Shown: one piece after another, positions 1-5,892 of the stretch
Layout of the letters: each line of letters begins with the position of its first letter
Position numbering within the stretch: position 1 is the stretch's first letter
Assembly (NCBI GenBank): GCA_947374315.1
Contig: CANCBK010000091.1
Location: 1 to 5,892 of the forward strand
Length of the DNA: 5,892 nt
Reading direction: 5' to 3'
Source of the DNA: Burkholderiaceae bacterium
GTDB lineage: Bacteria; Pseudomonadota; Gammaproteobacteria; Burkholderiales; Burkholderiaceae
The notes under the pieces: generated by a model
Database searches by the model: none
Told to the model about the DNA's origin: nothing
Seen by the model: the letters and a program-made list of their open reading frames with translations, nothing else
Made by a program: the position numbers and the translations under genes

Positions 1-54
1 GCTTGTTTTAGTGAAACTGTCATGTTCTATAGGATAAACTAGCGCACATTCCTT

Positions 55-59
55 AGGAG
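55..59 (+). promoter_or_regulatory. Ribosome binding site of corA
   Basis: AGGAG lies 6 nt upstream of the ATG at 66, an optimal Shine-Dalgarno sequence and spacing, and it fixes the corA start. The rest of bases 1-54 shows no recognisable gene end. AT-rich hexamers (TTGTTT at 3-8, TATAGG at 28-33) could be promoter elements, but the 19-nt spacing is too long to call them. Confidence 0.85.
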
Positions 60-65
60 TTCACC

Positions 66-1031
66 ATGATCAACTTGTTCGTCCTGCAAAATGGCCGCCT
101 CTCTCAAGAGCAAGTGGAAGATCGCAATGAATTGTTGCAATACTCCAACCCTATTTGGATCGACGTCGTTGATCCAGAAGAGGAAGAACTTTTATGGATT
201 AAAGAAGCTTTTGGCGTACTTTTGCCAGAATTAGATGATTTAGGCGACTTAGAGGCTTCTGCGCGCTATTTCGAGGCCGATGACGGCCACCTCCACATTC
301 GTACTGATTTCTTGTTGGATGAGGAAGAAACCTCTCGTAACGTTCGAGTTGCTTTCGTAATGACAAAGCAAGTCTTGTTCTCTATTCACGATGAAGATTT
401 GCCGGTATTCCGCTTAGTACGCTTGCGTGCCCGTTTGCGCCCAGGTTCAGTGAGTAATGCAAAAGATGTCTTGCTGGATTTATATTCCACAGATGCTGAG
501 TATTCCGCTGATGCTTTGGAAGAGGTCTATGAGAATTTAGAGCGAGCCGGCAAACAAGTTTTGCAAGATGACATTAATGATGCCGATGCAGAACAAGTGC
601 TCGAAACTATTGCAAAAGAGGAAGATACTAACGGGCGCATTCGTCGTAATGTCATGGACACCCGTCGTGCATTGTCATTTCTGATGCGTAGCAAACTACT
701 ATCTGATGAGCAGCAAGAAGAAGCGCGTCAGATTTTGCGCGATATCGACTCATTAGAAAACCACACCGCTTTCTTATTCGATAAGATCAACTTCTTAATG
801 GATGCGACAGTTGGTTTTATTAACTTGAACCAGAGTAAGATCATCAAGATCTTCTCGGTGGTATCTGTCGCCTTAATGCCACCCACTTTGCTGGCTAGTA
901 TTTGGGGGATGAATTACAAAAATATCCCTGAGCTTGATTTGTCATGGGGTTATCCAATGGCGCTGGGTGCGATGCTGGTATCCGCCATGATTCCTTTGTG
1001 GTACTTCCATCACAAAGGGTGGATGAAGTAA
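66..1031 (+). CDS. corA: CorA-family magnesium/divalent cation transporter
   Basis: Inner-membrane channel of the CorA family, which works as a homopentamer and admits Mg2+ (often also Co2+ or Ni2+). The 321-residue length matches the family (E. coli CorA is 316). Residues 1 to about 255 form the acidic cytoplasmic funnel and long stalk helix. TM1 spans roughly 258-280 and ends in the signature Gly281-Met282-Asn283, here in the context WGMNYKNIPEL, the selectivity loop. TM2 spans about 295-314 and is followed by a short basic tail (HHKGWMK). The ATG at 66 is supported by AGGAG 6 nt upstream. The gene is transcribed toward the thiL-pgpA-pncC operon, with 4 nt between the stop codons. The family and GMN motif are clear. 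Which cation it carries, and whether it acts in uptake or efflux, cannot be told from sequence. No Mg2+-sensing leader is visible in the 65 upstream bases shown. Confidence 0.95.
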   Translation: MINLFVLQNGRLSQEQVEDRNELLQYSNPIWIDVVDPEEEELLWIKEAFGVLLPELDDLGDLEASARYFEADDGHLHIRTDFLLDEEETSRNVRVAFVMTKQVLFSIHDEDLPVFRLVRLRARLRPGSVSNAKDVLLDLYSTDAEYSADALEEVYENLERAGKQVLQDDINDADAEQVLETIAKEEDTNGRIRRNVMDTRRALSFLMRSKLLSDEQQEEARQILRDIDSLENHTAFLFDKINFLMDATVGFINLNQSKIIKIFSVVSVALMPPTLLASIWGMNYKNIPELDLSWGYPMALGAMLVSAMIPLWYFHHKGWMK

Positions 1032-1037
1032 TTTTTT
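1002..1037 (+). terminator. Candidate intrinsic terminator overlapping the end of corA
   Basis: An imperfect hairpin is visible: left arm TACTTcCATC (1002-1011, with one bulged C) pairs with GATGAAGTA (1022-1030) around a 10-nt loop. One A, then six T (1032-1037), follow. The stem uses the last nine or so corA codons and its stop codon, and the T-tract fills the 4-nt gap and enters the convergent pncC stop. The stem is only 9 bp and not GC-rich, so strength is uncertain. It is oriented to stop corA transcripts; on the minus strand no T-tract follows the stem. Confidence 0.45.
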
Positions 1038-1548
1038 ACCCCAGCAGTGAAATGAATTCTGTCAGCGCGTAATTACACGCTTGCTCTCGCACAGTTTGAC
1101 GGTCACCTTTGAAATGCATGGTGCTGGTGATGATATCCACCGTATCCTGGTCAATATTTTTCTTGATGGCCCAGCCAAAGCAAACTGTACCAACGGGTTT
1201 TTCTGGTGAGCCGCCTGTTGGACCAGCGATCCCTGTAATGGCAATGGCAGCATTGACATCCGCATTGGATCTTGCGCCCTGCGCCATTGCTTTAGCTACT
1301 TGCTCGCTCACTGCGCCAAAAGAGTCAATCATCTCTGCTGGCACATCCAAGCACTCTGTTTTGGCTGCATTGCTGTAGGTGATGTAGCCACGCTCAAACC
1401 AATCGCTAGATCCGGCCAGATCCGTTAAGGTGGTGCTAACAAGGCCGCCAGTACAGGATTCGGCTAAAGCAATTTTCCAACCACGCTCTATGAGCGTTCG
1501 CGCAAGCGCCTTAGCGAGTTCATGCTGAGGGTCAATATTGTTTTTCAT
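1036..1548 (-). CDS. pncC: Nicotinamide-nucleotide amidase (CinA C-terminal domain protein)
   Basis: Deamidates nicotinamide mononucleotide to nicotinic acid mononucleotide, returning NMN (for example from DNA ligase) to NAD synthesis; cytosolic. At 170 residues it is the single-domain form, without the N-terminal molybdopterin-binding-like half of full-length CinA. Diagnostic motifs are AESCTGG at 29-35 with presumed nucleophile Ser31, the segment ERGYITYSNAAK (52-63) containing Tyr58 and Lys63 as candidate catalytic partners, the Gly-rich GIAGPTGG (106-113), and FKGDRQTVR (146-154). The ATG shares its A with the TGA of pgpA (TGATG), so the gene is last in a coupled thiL-pgpA-pncC unit. AGGA 14 nt upstream is too distant to be a strong ribosome site. 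Often annotated cinA or ygaD; a competence role should not be assumed from the name. Confidence 0.93.
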   Translation of the reverse strand: MKNNIDPQHELAKALARTLIERGWKIALAESCTGGLVSTTLTDLAGSSDWFERGYITYSNAAKTECLDVPAEMIDSFGAVSEQVAKAMAQGARSNADVNAAIAITGIAGPTGGSPEKPVGTVCFGWAIKKNIDQDTVDIITSTMHFKGDRQTVREQACNYALTEFISLLG

Positions 1549-2120
1549 CAGAAATGACTTAATCCTAATAGCAAGAGTGCGATGGTGAGAAGGGTGAAAA
1601 ATGTGGCAGCGAGGTCATCTACGATGATTCCAAAACCACGCCACAGAATAAGTACAGGGCTTGAGGGGGAGGGGTCGTTGTTACCTTCCAAGTGCTTAAA
1701 GTGGCGATCAATCATGCCGATAGGGCCCGGCTTTACGGCGTCAAAAAAGCGAAAGAGTGCGAATGCCAAAATTTGCATCCAGATATCAGCTGGCATGATG
1801 AAGACCAGCGCTAGCCAGAAGGCAACTATTTCATCCCAGACAATGCCTCCGAAATCTTTTTTTCCTAACTCTTCGCTGACCTGACCACAGATCCAGCACC
1901 CCACAAGAATTCCTGCGCCTGTAACCCATAGCAATTCTTGGGCTGTGAAAAAGTATTCTGCTATCAAGAATGCAGCCCAAGCCCAAAGCGTTCCCACCGT
2001 GCCGGGGGCGAATGGCGCTAGCCCGCTACCCAAGCCAAATGCAAGGATGCGACTAGGTTTTCTAAATACCCACTTAAAGGTGGGGATGGGTGCGGTCGGA
2101 ATGTGGGTTTGAGTGTTCAT
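1548..2120 (-). CDS. pgpA: Phosphatidylglycerophosphatase A
   Basis: Removes the phosphate from phosphatidylglycerophosphate to give phosphatidylglycerol, in the inner membrane. Family motifs are present in order: FGLGSGLAPFAPGTVGTLWA (28-47), the acidic IVWDEIVAFW (93-102, Asp96/Glu97), FRFFDAVKPGPIGMIDR (123-139) and GFGIIVDDLAA (162-172, Asp168/Asp169). Hydrophobic stretches near 46-60, 62-80, 99-124 and 171-187 fit a small polytopic membrane protein. At 190 residues it is longer than the usual 160-175. Besides a slightly long N-terminus, the extra length sits around 140-160 (HFKHLEGNNDPSPSSP...), between the DR of the third motif and the GFG of the fourth; in E. coli PgpA these are nearly adjacent. 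The start overlaps the thiL stop by 4 nt (ATGA) and I see no Shine-Dalgarno before it, so translation probably depends on coupling to thiL. It in turn overlaps pncC by 1 nt. Confidence 0.93.
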   Translation of the reverse strand: MNTQTHIPTAPIPTFKWVFRKPSRILAFGLGSGLAPFAPGTVGTLWAWAAFLIAEYFFTAQELLWVTGAGILVGCWICGQVSEELGKKDFGGIVWDEIVAFWLALVFIMPADIWMQILAFALFRFFDAVKPGPIGMIDRHFKHLEGNNDPSPSSPVLILWRGFGIIVDDLAATFFTLLTIALLLLGLSHF

Positions 2121-3139
2121 GCAAAGTGATCAAATGATTGAAGAAGTTGGCTGGCTTCCGATGGATTTAGTGCTACTCCGGCGCTATTTATAAGCTTAAT
2201 CTCAGGGGTGGAGTGTTGCATCGCTTGAATGTGGCCAATTTGCGCGAGCGGGAGGTTTAAGTCAGCACTGATTTTAGTAATGACCCCACGCATACTCATG
2301 GGGGCGGTAAAGCAGAGTTCGTAATCATCCCCACCACTCGCTGCATATCGGTTCTGAATCTCCATCGATTGATTGCGTAGTGTGGCGGATTTAGGAAGTC
2401 GGTCTAAAAAGATCTCGGCATCCTTATTGGATTGCTTCAAGATATGTCTTAAGTCTCCCAATAGGCCATCAGAGATATCCAGAGCAGAGTTAGCAATACC
2501 TCTTAAGGCAATCCCTAAATTAACCCTCGGAATGGGTTGATGCATGTGCGCTTGAATCTTCTCTAGATCATCCTTTGGCAATTCAATTTCATGACGCAGT
2601 GCAGCAAGAGTCAGCCTTGCATCGCCAACAGATCCTGATACCCAAATATCATCACCAGCTAATGCGCCTGATCTTCGAATGGCTTTTTCTTTGGGTATGC
2701 CTCCCAAAGCGGTGATGCAAATATTGAGTGGGCCAGCAGTGGTATCGCCACCGATTAATGGGCAGGAATATTGATTGGCAATAGCAAATAGCCCTTTGCT
2801 AAAGGCTTCTAGCCAAGCTGGGTTGGCCTCCGGTAATGCCAATGCCAGTGTGAAGCCCAAGGGCCTTGCGCCCATGGCCGCTAGGTCTGAGAGGTTGACT
2901 GCTAAGGCTTTCCAGCCCAGCCACTCTGGATTGGCATCCGCAAGAAAGTGTCGTCCGCTGACCAGCATGTCACTCGTAATGGCGATCTCTTCGGCGGGGT
3001 CAGCTTTCAATAGGGCGCAGTCATCACCAATTCCGAGCGTCACCGATCCGGGATTGGATGCAAGCATCAGTTCTGACTGCGTTTTAAAGAAACGTTGAAT
3101 CAGGTCGAATTCACCTAAGTGGGAAGTTTGAGATTGCAT
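2117..3139 (-). CDS. thiL: Thiamine-monophosphate kinase
   Basis: Phosphorylates thiamine monophosphate with ATP to thiamine diphosphate, the last step of the cofactor pathway; cytosolic, PurM/AIR-synthase-like fold, usually a dimer. Length is 340 residues (E. coli about 325). Motifs visible: GEFDLIQRFF (9-18), Mg-ATP binding GIGDD (36-40), SDMLVSGRHF (56-65), NLSDLAAMGA (82-91), IGGDTT (129-134), GDDIWVSG (162-169), LDISDGL (220-226) and ASGGDDYEL (267-275). All the acidic metal-binding positions look intact. The ATG is chosen because an in-frame TGA lies one codon upstream and the conserved GEF motif begins at residue 9. The only Shine-Dalgarno-like element (GAGG, 1 nt before the ATG) is badly spaced, so initiation may be weak. 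It heads the operon with pgpA and pncC and is divergent from maeB. I see no thiamine diphosphate riboswitch in the 69-nt upstream gap. Confidence 0.96.
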   Translation of the reverse strand: MQSQTSHLGEFDLIQRFFKTQSELMLASNPGSVTLGIGDDCALLKADPAEEIAITSDMLVSGRHFLADANPEWLGWKALAVNLSDLAAMGARPLGFTLALALPEANPAWLEAFSKGLFAIANQYSCPLIGGDTTAGPLNICITALGGIPKEKAIRRSGALAGDDIWVSGSVGDARLTLAALRHEIELPKDDLEKIQAHMHQPIPRVNLGIALRGIANSALDISDGLLGDLRHILKQSNKDAEIFLDRLPKSATLRNQSMEIQNRYAASGGDDYELCFTAPMSMRGVITKISADLNLPLAQIGHIQAMQHSTPEIKLINSAGVALNPSEASQLLQSFDHFA

Positions 3140-3156
3140 GCCTCATTTTATGGCTC

Positions 3157-3187
3157 TTGGGACTCTTTCATCCGAGAGGAATAGAAT
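3157..3187 (+). promoter_or_regulatory. Weak candidate promoter for maeB
   Basis: In the 69-nt gap between divergent thiL and maeB, TTGGGA (3157-3162) and TAGAAT (3182-3187, five of six matches to TATAAT) could be -35 and -10 boxes. The 19-nt spacer is longer than ideal. They would place the transcript start near 3194, giving a leader of about 18 nt to ATG 3212. No convincing sigma70 pair was found for thiL on the other strand. Confidence 0.25.
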
Positions 3188-3211
3188 TACAAACTTGAAT
3201 ATGCCTTATTG

Positions 3212-5551
3212 ATGAGTGAACTAATGAGCAAACCAAGCAATAGCAGCAAAGAACAGCAAATAGCGGATTTAAGAGCAGCCGCTCTCCACTATCACGAGTT
3301 TCCAACACCAGGAAAAATTGAGATTGCTCCCACTAAGCAGCTAACGAACCAACGCGACTTGGCTCTTGCCTATACGCCAGGTGTTGCTGCACCTTGTGAG
3401 GAGATTGTTAAAGATCCTGCTAATGCCTTCAAATACACAGCTCGTGGAAATTTAGTTGGTGTGATTACTAACGGTACCGCAGTGTTAGGTTTAGGAAATA
3501 TTGGGCCGCTGGCAAGTAAGCCGGTAATGGAAGGTAAGGCGGTCCTATTTAAGAAATTTGCTGGTATTGATGTTTTCGATATTGAAGTGAATGAAAACGA
3601 TCCAGATAAGCTCGTTGAAATCATCGCCGCACTTGAGCCCACTTTTGGTGGTATTAATTTAGAAGATATCAAAGCGCCAGATTGTTTTGTGGTCGAGCGT
3701 AAGTTACAAGCTCGGATGAAGATCCCAGTCTTTCATGATGATCAGCATGGAACCGCGATTGTGGTTGCCGCCGCTATCTTGAATGGCTTAAAGGTTGTTG
3801 GTAAAGATGTTGGTAATGTAAAGCTAGTGACCTCGGGTGCTGGCGCTGCCGCATTGGCTTGTTTAGATTTATTGGTTGACCTTGGCATCCCTCGTAAAAA
3901 TATTTGGGTGACTGACTTAGCTGGCGTCGCTTATAAAGGCCGCAAAGAATTAATGGATCCTGAGAAAGAGCCGTTCTGCCAAGAGACAGAATTGCGCACA
4001 CTCGATCAAGCAATCGAAGGCGCTGATATTTTCTTGGGCCTGTCTGCTGGTGGTGTACTCAAGCAGGACATGGTTAAGAAGATGGCACCTAGCCCATTGG
4101 TGTTTGCTTTAGCAAACCCTACTCCAGAGATTCTTCCTGAGGAAGTAAAAGAAGTTCGCCCTGACGCGGTGATGGCTACTGGCCGCACCGACTACCCGAA
4201 TCAGGTGAACAACGTGTTGTGCTTCCCCTTTATCTTCCGTGGCGCATTGGATGTAGGTGCCACTACGATTACGCGTGGCATGGAAGTTGCTGCAGTGAAG
4301 GCTGTAGCCGAGTTGGCACAAGCCGAGCAGAGCGAGGTAGTGACATCGGTGTACGGCATTGAGAATCTCTCTTTTGGTCCGGAGTACTTAATTCCGAAGC
4401 CATTTGATCCACGTCTCATTACGGTAATCGCCCCCGCCGTTGCTAAGGCAGCGATGGATGATGGCGTTGCTTCGCGTCCAATTAAAGACTTTGATGCGTA
4501 CCGCAATCAGTTGCAGCAATTTGTATATCACTCCGGTACTTTGATGAAGCCCTTGTTTAGCATTGCTAAGCGCGTGCCTGCGAATCAAAAGCGCATCGTA
4601 TTTGCCGAGGGTGAGGATGAGCGCGTGTTGCGCGCAGTTCAAATCGTTATTGATGAGCATTTAGCCACCCCCATTTTGGTTGGTCGCCCAGCGGTGATTG
4701 AGCATCGTATTGAGAAGTTCGGTTTACGCATGAAATCCGGCGAGGACTTTGAGATTGTTAATCCGGAGAATGATTCGCGTTACCGTGATTTCTGGCAAAC
4801 CTATTTAGGGCTGACCGAGCGTAAAGGTGTTTCAGAGTCTTACGCTAAATTAGAAACTCGCCGTCGCAATAGTCTCATTGGTAGCCTGATGATTAAAAAA
4901 GGCATGGCTGATGGCATGATTGCTGGGACCATTGGCAACATTGCAACCCACTTAAAGTACATTGATGAGGTGGTAGGTCATGAGCCTGGTGCTAATGTTT
5001 ATGGCGCTATGTCTGGATTAATTCTTCCTGGCCGCCAAGTATTTTTGGTCGATACCCATATCAACATAGATCCTACAGCCGAGCAATTGGCCGAGCTGAC
5101 ATTGATGGCTGCAAGTGAAATGCGTAAGTTGGGTCTCGCACCTAAAGTAGCATTGCTCTCGCACTCTAACTTTGGCTCAAGCAACGCTCCATCGGCAATC
5201 AAAATGCGTGAAGTGCTAGCTTTGATTCAAAAGGCAGATCCAACACTTGAGGTCGATGGTGAAATGCATGGCGATAGCGCCTTAGATGAAACTATTCGTG
5301 CGGGTGCGGTTACTTCATCGTCATTAAAGGGTGATGCTAATTTATTGGTGATGCCGAATATCGATGCTGCGAATATTTCTTATAACTTACTGAAGACTGC
5401 GGCAGGTAATGGTATTGCAATTGGACCATTGCTCTTGGGCGTTGCTAAACCGATTCACATTCTGACGCCAGCTGCTACGGTACGTCGTATTGTGAATGTC
5501 ACTACTTTGGCGGTTGTTGAGGCTGCTAGCAATGCTAGGGGTGCCGCTTAA
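3212..5551 (+). CDS. maeB: NADP-dependent malic enzyme with C-terminal phosphotransacetylase-like domain
   Basis: Oxidatively decarboxylates malate to pyruvate and CO2 with NADP+, supplying NADPH and pyruvate; cytosolic, large oligomer. Residue numbers here count from a possible TTG at 3209. The catalytic malic domain shows AYTPGVA (54-60, catalytic Tyr55), [10 protein letters not shown] (108-117, Lys110), the metal ligands LEDI (151-154) and FHDDQHGTA (175-183), the nucleotide-binding loop SGAGAAA (209-215) and LANPTPEI (301-308). From about 440 a PTA/PTB domain follows: [15 protein letters not shown] (462-476), [12 protein letters not shown] (652-663), [12 protein letters not shown] (682-693), MPNIDAANI (715-723). 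In E. coli MaeB (759 residues) this domain is regulatory and senses acetyl-CoA rather than acting as a transacetylase; I assume the same here. Start choice is open: TTG 3209, ATG 3212 and ATG 3224 are in frame after a TAG at 3182, none with a well-spaced ribosome site. I prefer ATG 3212 (779 residues); family similarity begins only near LRAAALHYH. Confidence 0.95.
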   Translation: MSELMSKPSNSSKEQQIADLRAAALHYHEFPTPGKIEIAPTKQLTNQRDLALAYTPGVAAPCEEIVKDPANAFKYTARGNLVGVITNGTAVLGLGNIGPLASKPVMEGKAVLFKKFAGIDVFDIEVNENDPDKLVEIIAALEPTFGGINLEDIKAPDCFVVERKLQARMKIPVFHDDQHGTAIVVAAAILNGLKVVGKDVGNVKLVTSGAGAAALACLDLLVDLGIPRKNIWVTDLAGVAYKGRKELMDPEKEPFCQETELRTLDQAIEGADIFLGLSAGGVLKQDMVKKMAPSPLVFALANPTPEILPEEVKEVRPDAVMATGRTDYPNQVNNVLCFPFIFRGALDVGATTITRGMEVAAVKAVAELAQAEQSEVVTSVYGIENLSFGPEYLIPKPFDPRLITVIAPAVAKAAMDDGVASRPIKDFDAYRNQLQQFVYHSGTLMKPLFSIAKRVPANQKRIVFAEGEDERVLRAVQIVIDEHLATPILVGRPAVIEHRIEKFGLRMKSGEDFEIVNPENDSRYRDFWQTYLGLTERKGVSESYAKLETRRRNSLIGSLMIKKGMADGMIAGTIGNIATHLKYIDEVVGHEPGANVYGAMSGLILPGRQVFLVDTHINIDPTAEQLAELTLMAASEMRKLGLAPKVALLSHSNFGSSNAPSAIKMREVLALIQKADPTLEVDGEMHGDSALDETIRAGAVTSSSLKGDANLLVMPNIDAANISYNLLKTAAGNGIAIGPLLLGVAKPIHILTPAATVRRIVNVTTLAVVEAASNARGAA

Positions 5552-5568
5552 TACGTAAATCAGGGCTT

Positions 5569-5604
5569 TTATTTATGTTAGTTAGCGATAACTAACATAA
5601 ATAA
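5569..5604. repeat. Perfect 16-bp inverted repeat with GCGA loop downstream of maeB
   Basis: Arms TTATTTATGTTAGTTA (5569-5584) and TAACTAACATAAATAA (5589-5604) are exact reverse complements around a 4-nt GCGA loop, which as RNA fits the stable GNRA tetraloop class. It begins 17 nt after the maeB stop. The stem is long but has only two G:C pairs, and the following bases (TTATTATA) are not a clean T-tract, so it is an atypical terminator. A transcript-end stabilising hairpin, or a DNA operator for a dimeric regulator of the downstream gene, is equally possible. Confidence 0.85.
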
Positions 5605-5607
5605 TTA

Positions 5608-5632
5608 TTATATAAATCAATGGTTTATATAA
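5608..5632. repeat. Second AT-rich palindrome adjacent to the first
   Basis: TTATATAAA (5608-5616) and TTTATATAA (5624-5632) are exact reverse complements separated by 7 nt; a C:G match inside (5618/5622) extends the symmetry with one mismatch. It starts 3 nt after the first palindrome. The right arm contains TATAAA (5628-5633), five of six matches to a -10 box, with a poor -35 candidate TTATTA (5605-5610) 17 nt upstream. It could therefore be part of the promoter or operator of the gene starting at 5690, but the very low GC makes chance symmetry and promoter-like words more likely than usual. Confidence 0.55.
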
Positions 5633-5689
5633 AATGCACTGTAATTGGGCTTGATTTGATGGCGTGTTAAGGGTAACCTAGCATCCATC

Positions 5690-5892
5690 ATGAATAATCG
5701 CTCTGAAAACGGCACTACAGTAGGCTTTGACGAACATAGTCGGGCTGAAAGTTGGGACAGCAATGATCGACTTGAAGCCGAGTCGCCTGCTGCCAATATC
5801 TACGCCGAGGGTGGTTTATCTCGTTTACAAACCTATGCAGCAAATCAAGTTTCGGGGAAAAAAGTGACAGCTTCTTGGCGTGCCGCTTTGGC
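5690..5892 (+). CDS. Unrecognised protein, N-terminal fragment (runs off window)
   Basis: An open frame from ATG 5690 continues to the window edge, giving 67 complete codons. It is preceded by an in-frame TGA at 5657 and has no earlier start codon, so the start is fixed by exclusion. The ribosome site is poor: AAGGG at 5669-5673 is 16 nt away. Residues 1 to about 36 are polar and rich in Asp, Glu, Ser and Asn (MNNRSENGTT...), probably disordered. From about 38 (IYAEGGLSRLQTYAANQ and on) the sequence looks like the start of a folded, helical region. There is no signal peptide or membrane segment in what is visible. Codon use resembles the neighbours, and the frame is open in the same direction as maeB, so I take it as a real gene. 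I do not recognise the family and assign no function. Confidence 0.65.
   Translation, partial: MNNRSENGTTVGFDEHSRAESWDSNDRLEAESPAANIYAEGGLSRLQTYAANQVSGKKVTASWRAAL

Noticed and set aside
1..54. Possible promoter or Mg2+-responsive leader for corA
   Set aside because: Only weak hexamers with poor spacing are visible and the region is cut by the window edge, so neither can be supported.
1017..1041. Alternative hairpin GGGT...ACCC across the corA/pncC junction
   Set aside because: It is only a 4-bp stem with the T-run inside its loop, so it cannot act as an intrinsic terminator; the 1002-1030 stem fits better.
1109..1378. 89-codon plus-strand frame opposite pncC
   Set aside because: It is the antisense shadow of a gene with intact catalytic motifs, has no ribosome site and encodes a low-complexity product.
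3140..3208. Thiamine diphosphate riboswitch upstream of thiL
   Set aside because: The 69-nt gap is too short for a full riboswitch and lacks the conserved CUGAGA-type core on the minus strand.
3774..4660. Several minus-strand frames of 60-101 codons inside maeB
   Set aside because: All lie opposite a well-conserved, motif-complete enzyme, none resembles a known protein, and the overlapping set is what codon bias in the sense gene produces.
5526..5538. Short inverted repeat CTAGC-AAT-GCTAG near the end of maeB
   Set aside because: A 5-bp stem within coding sequence, not followed by a T-tract, is expected by chance.

Overview
The window reads as ordinary chromosomal DNA of a free-living betaproteobacterium. 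Moderate GC, dense packing, and the set corA / pncC / pgpA / thiL / maeB on one short stretch suggest Burkholderiales, most likely a small-genome lineage such as Polynucleobacter. That placement is an inference from protein flavour and gene order, not from a search.

Layout. Bases 66-1031 (+) encode a CorA-type Mg2+/divalent cation channel with a good Shine-Dalgarno site. It converges, only 4 nt away, on a minus-strand operon that reads from 3139 down to 1036: thiL (thiamine-monophosphate kinase), pgpA (phosphatidylglycerophosphatase A) and a stand-alone CinA C-terminal-domain protein, pncC (nicotinamide-nucleotide amidase). These three genes overlap by 4 nt and 1 nt, so translational coupling is likely. 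A candidate intrinsic terminator is built into the last codons of corA. A 69-nt gap (3140-3208) separates thiL from the divergent maeB, which runs to 5551 (+) and encodes a two-domain NADP-type malic enzyme fused to a phosphotransacetylase-like domain. Its start codon is ambiguous. The gap of about 140 nt after maeB (5552-5689) is very AT-rich and holds two adjacent palindromes, one a perfect 16-bp inverted repeat around a GCGA loop. From 5690 a further plus-strand reading frame runs off the window; I do not recognise its product.

How the genes relate. They are housekeeping functions rather than one pathway: cation uptake, NAD salvage/repair, phospholipid head-group synthesis, thiamine diphosphate synthesis, and malate-to-pyruvate conversion supplying NADPH. 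I see no mobile elements, CRISPR arrays, tRNA or rRNA genes. No defence or novel multi-gene system is evident. The parts that known families do not explain are the palindromic intergenic region downstream of maeB, the unrecognised partial gene beyond it, an apparent insertion in PgpA, and the leader of maeB.
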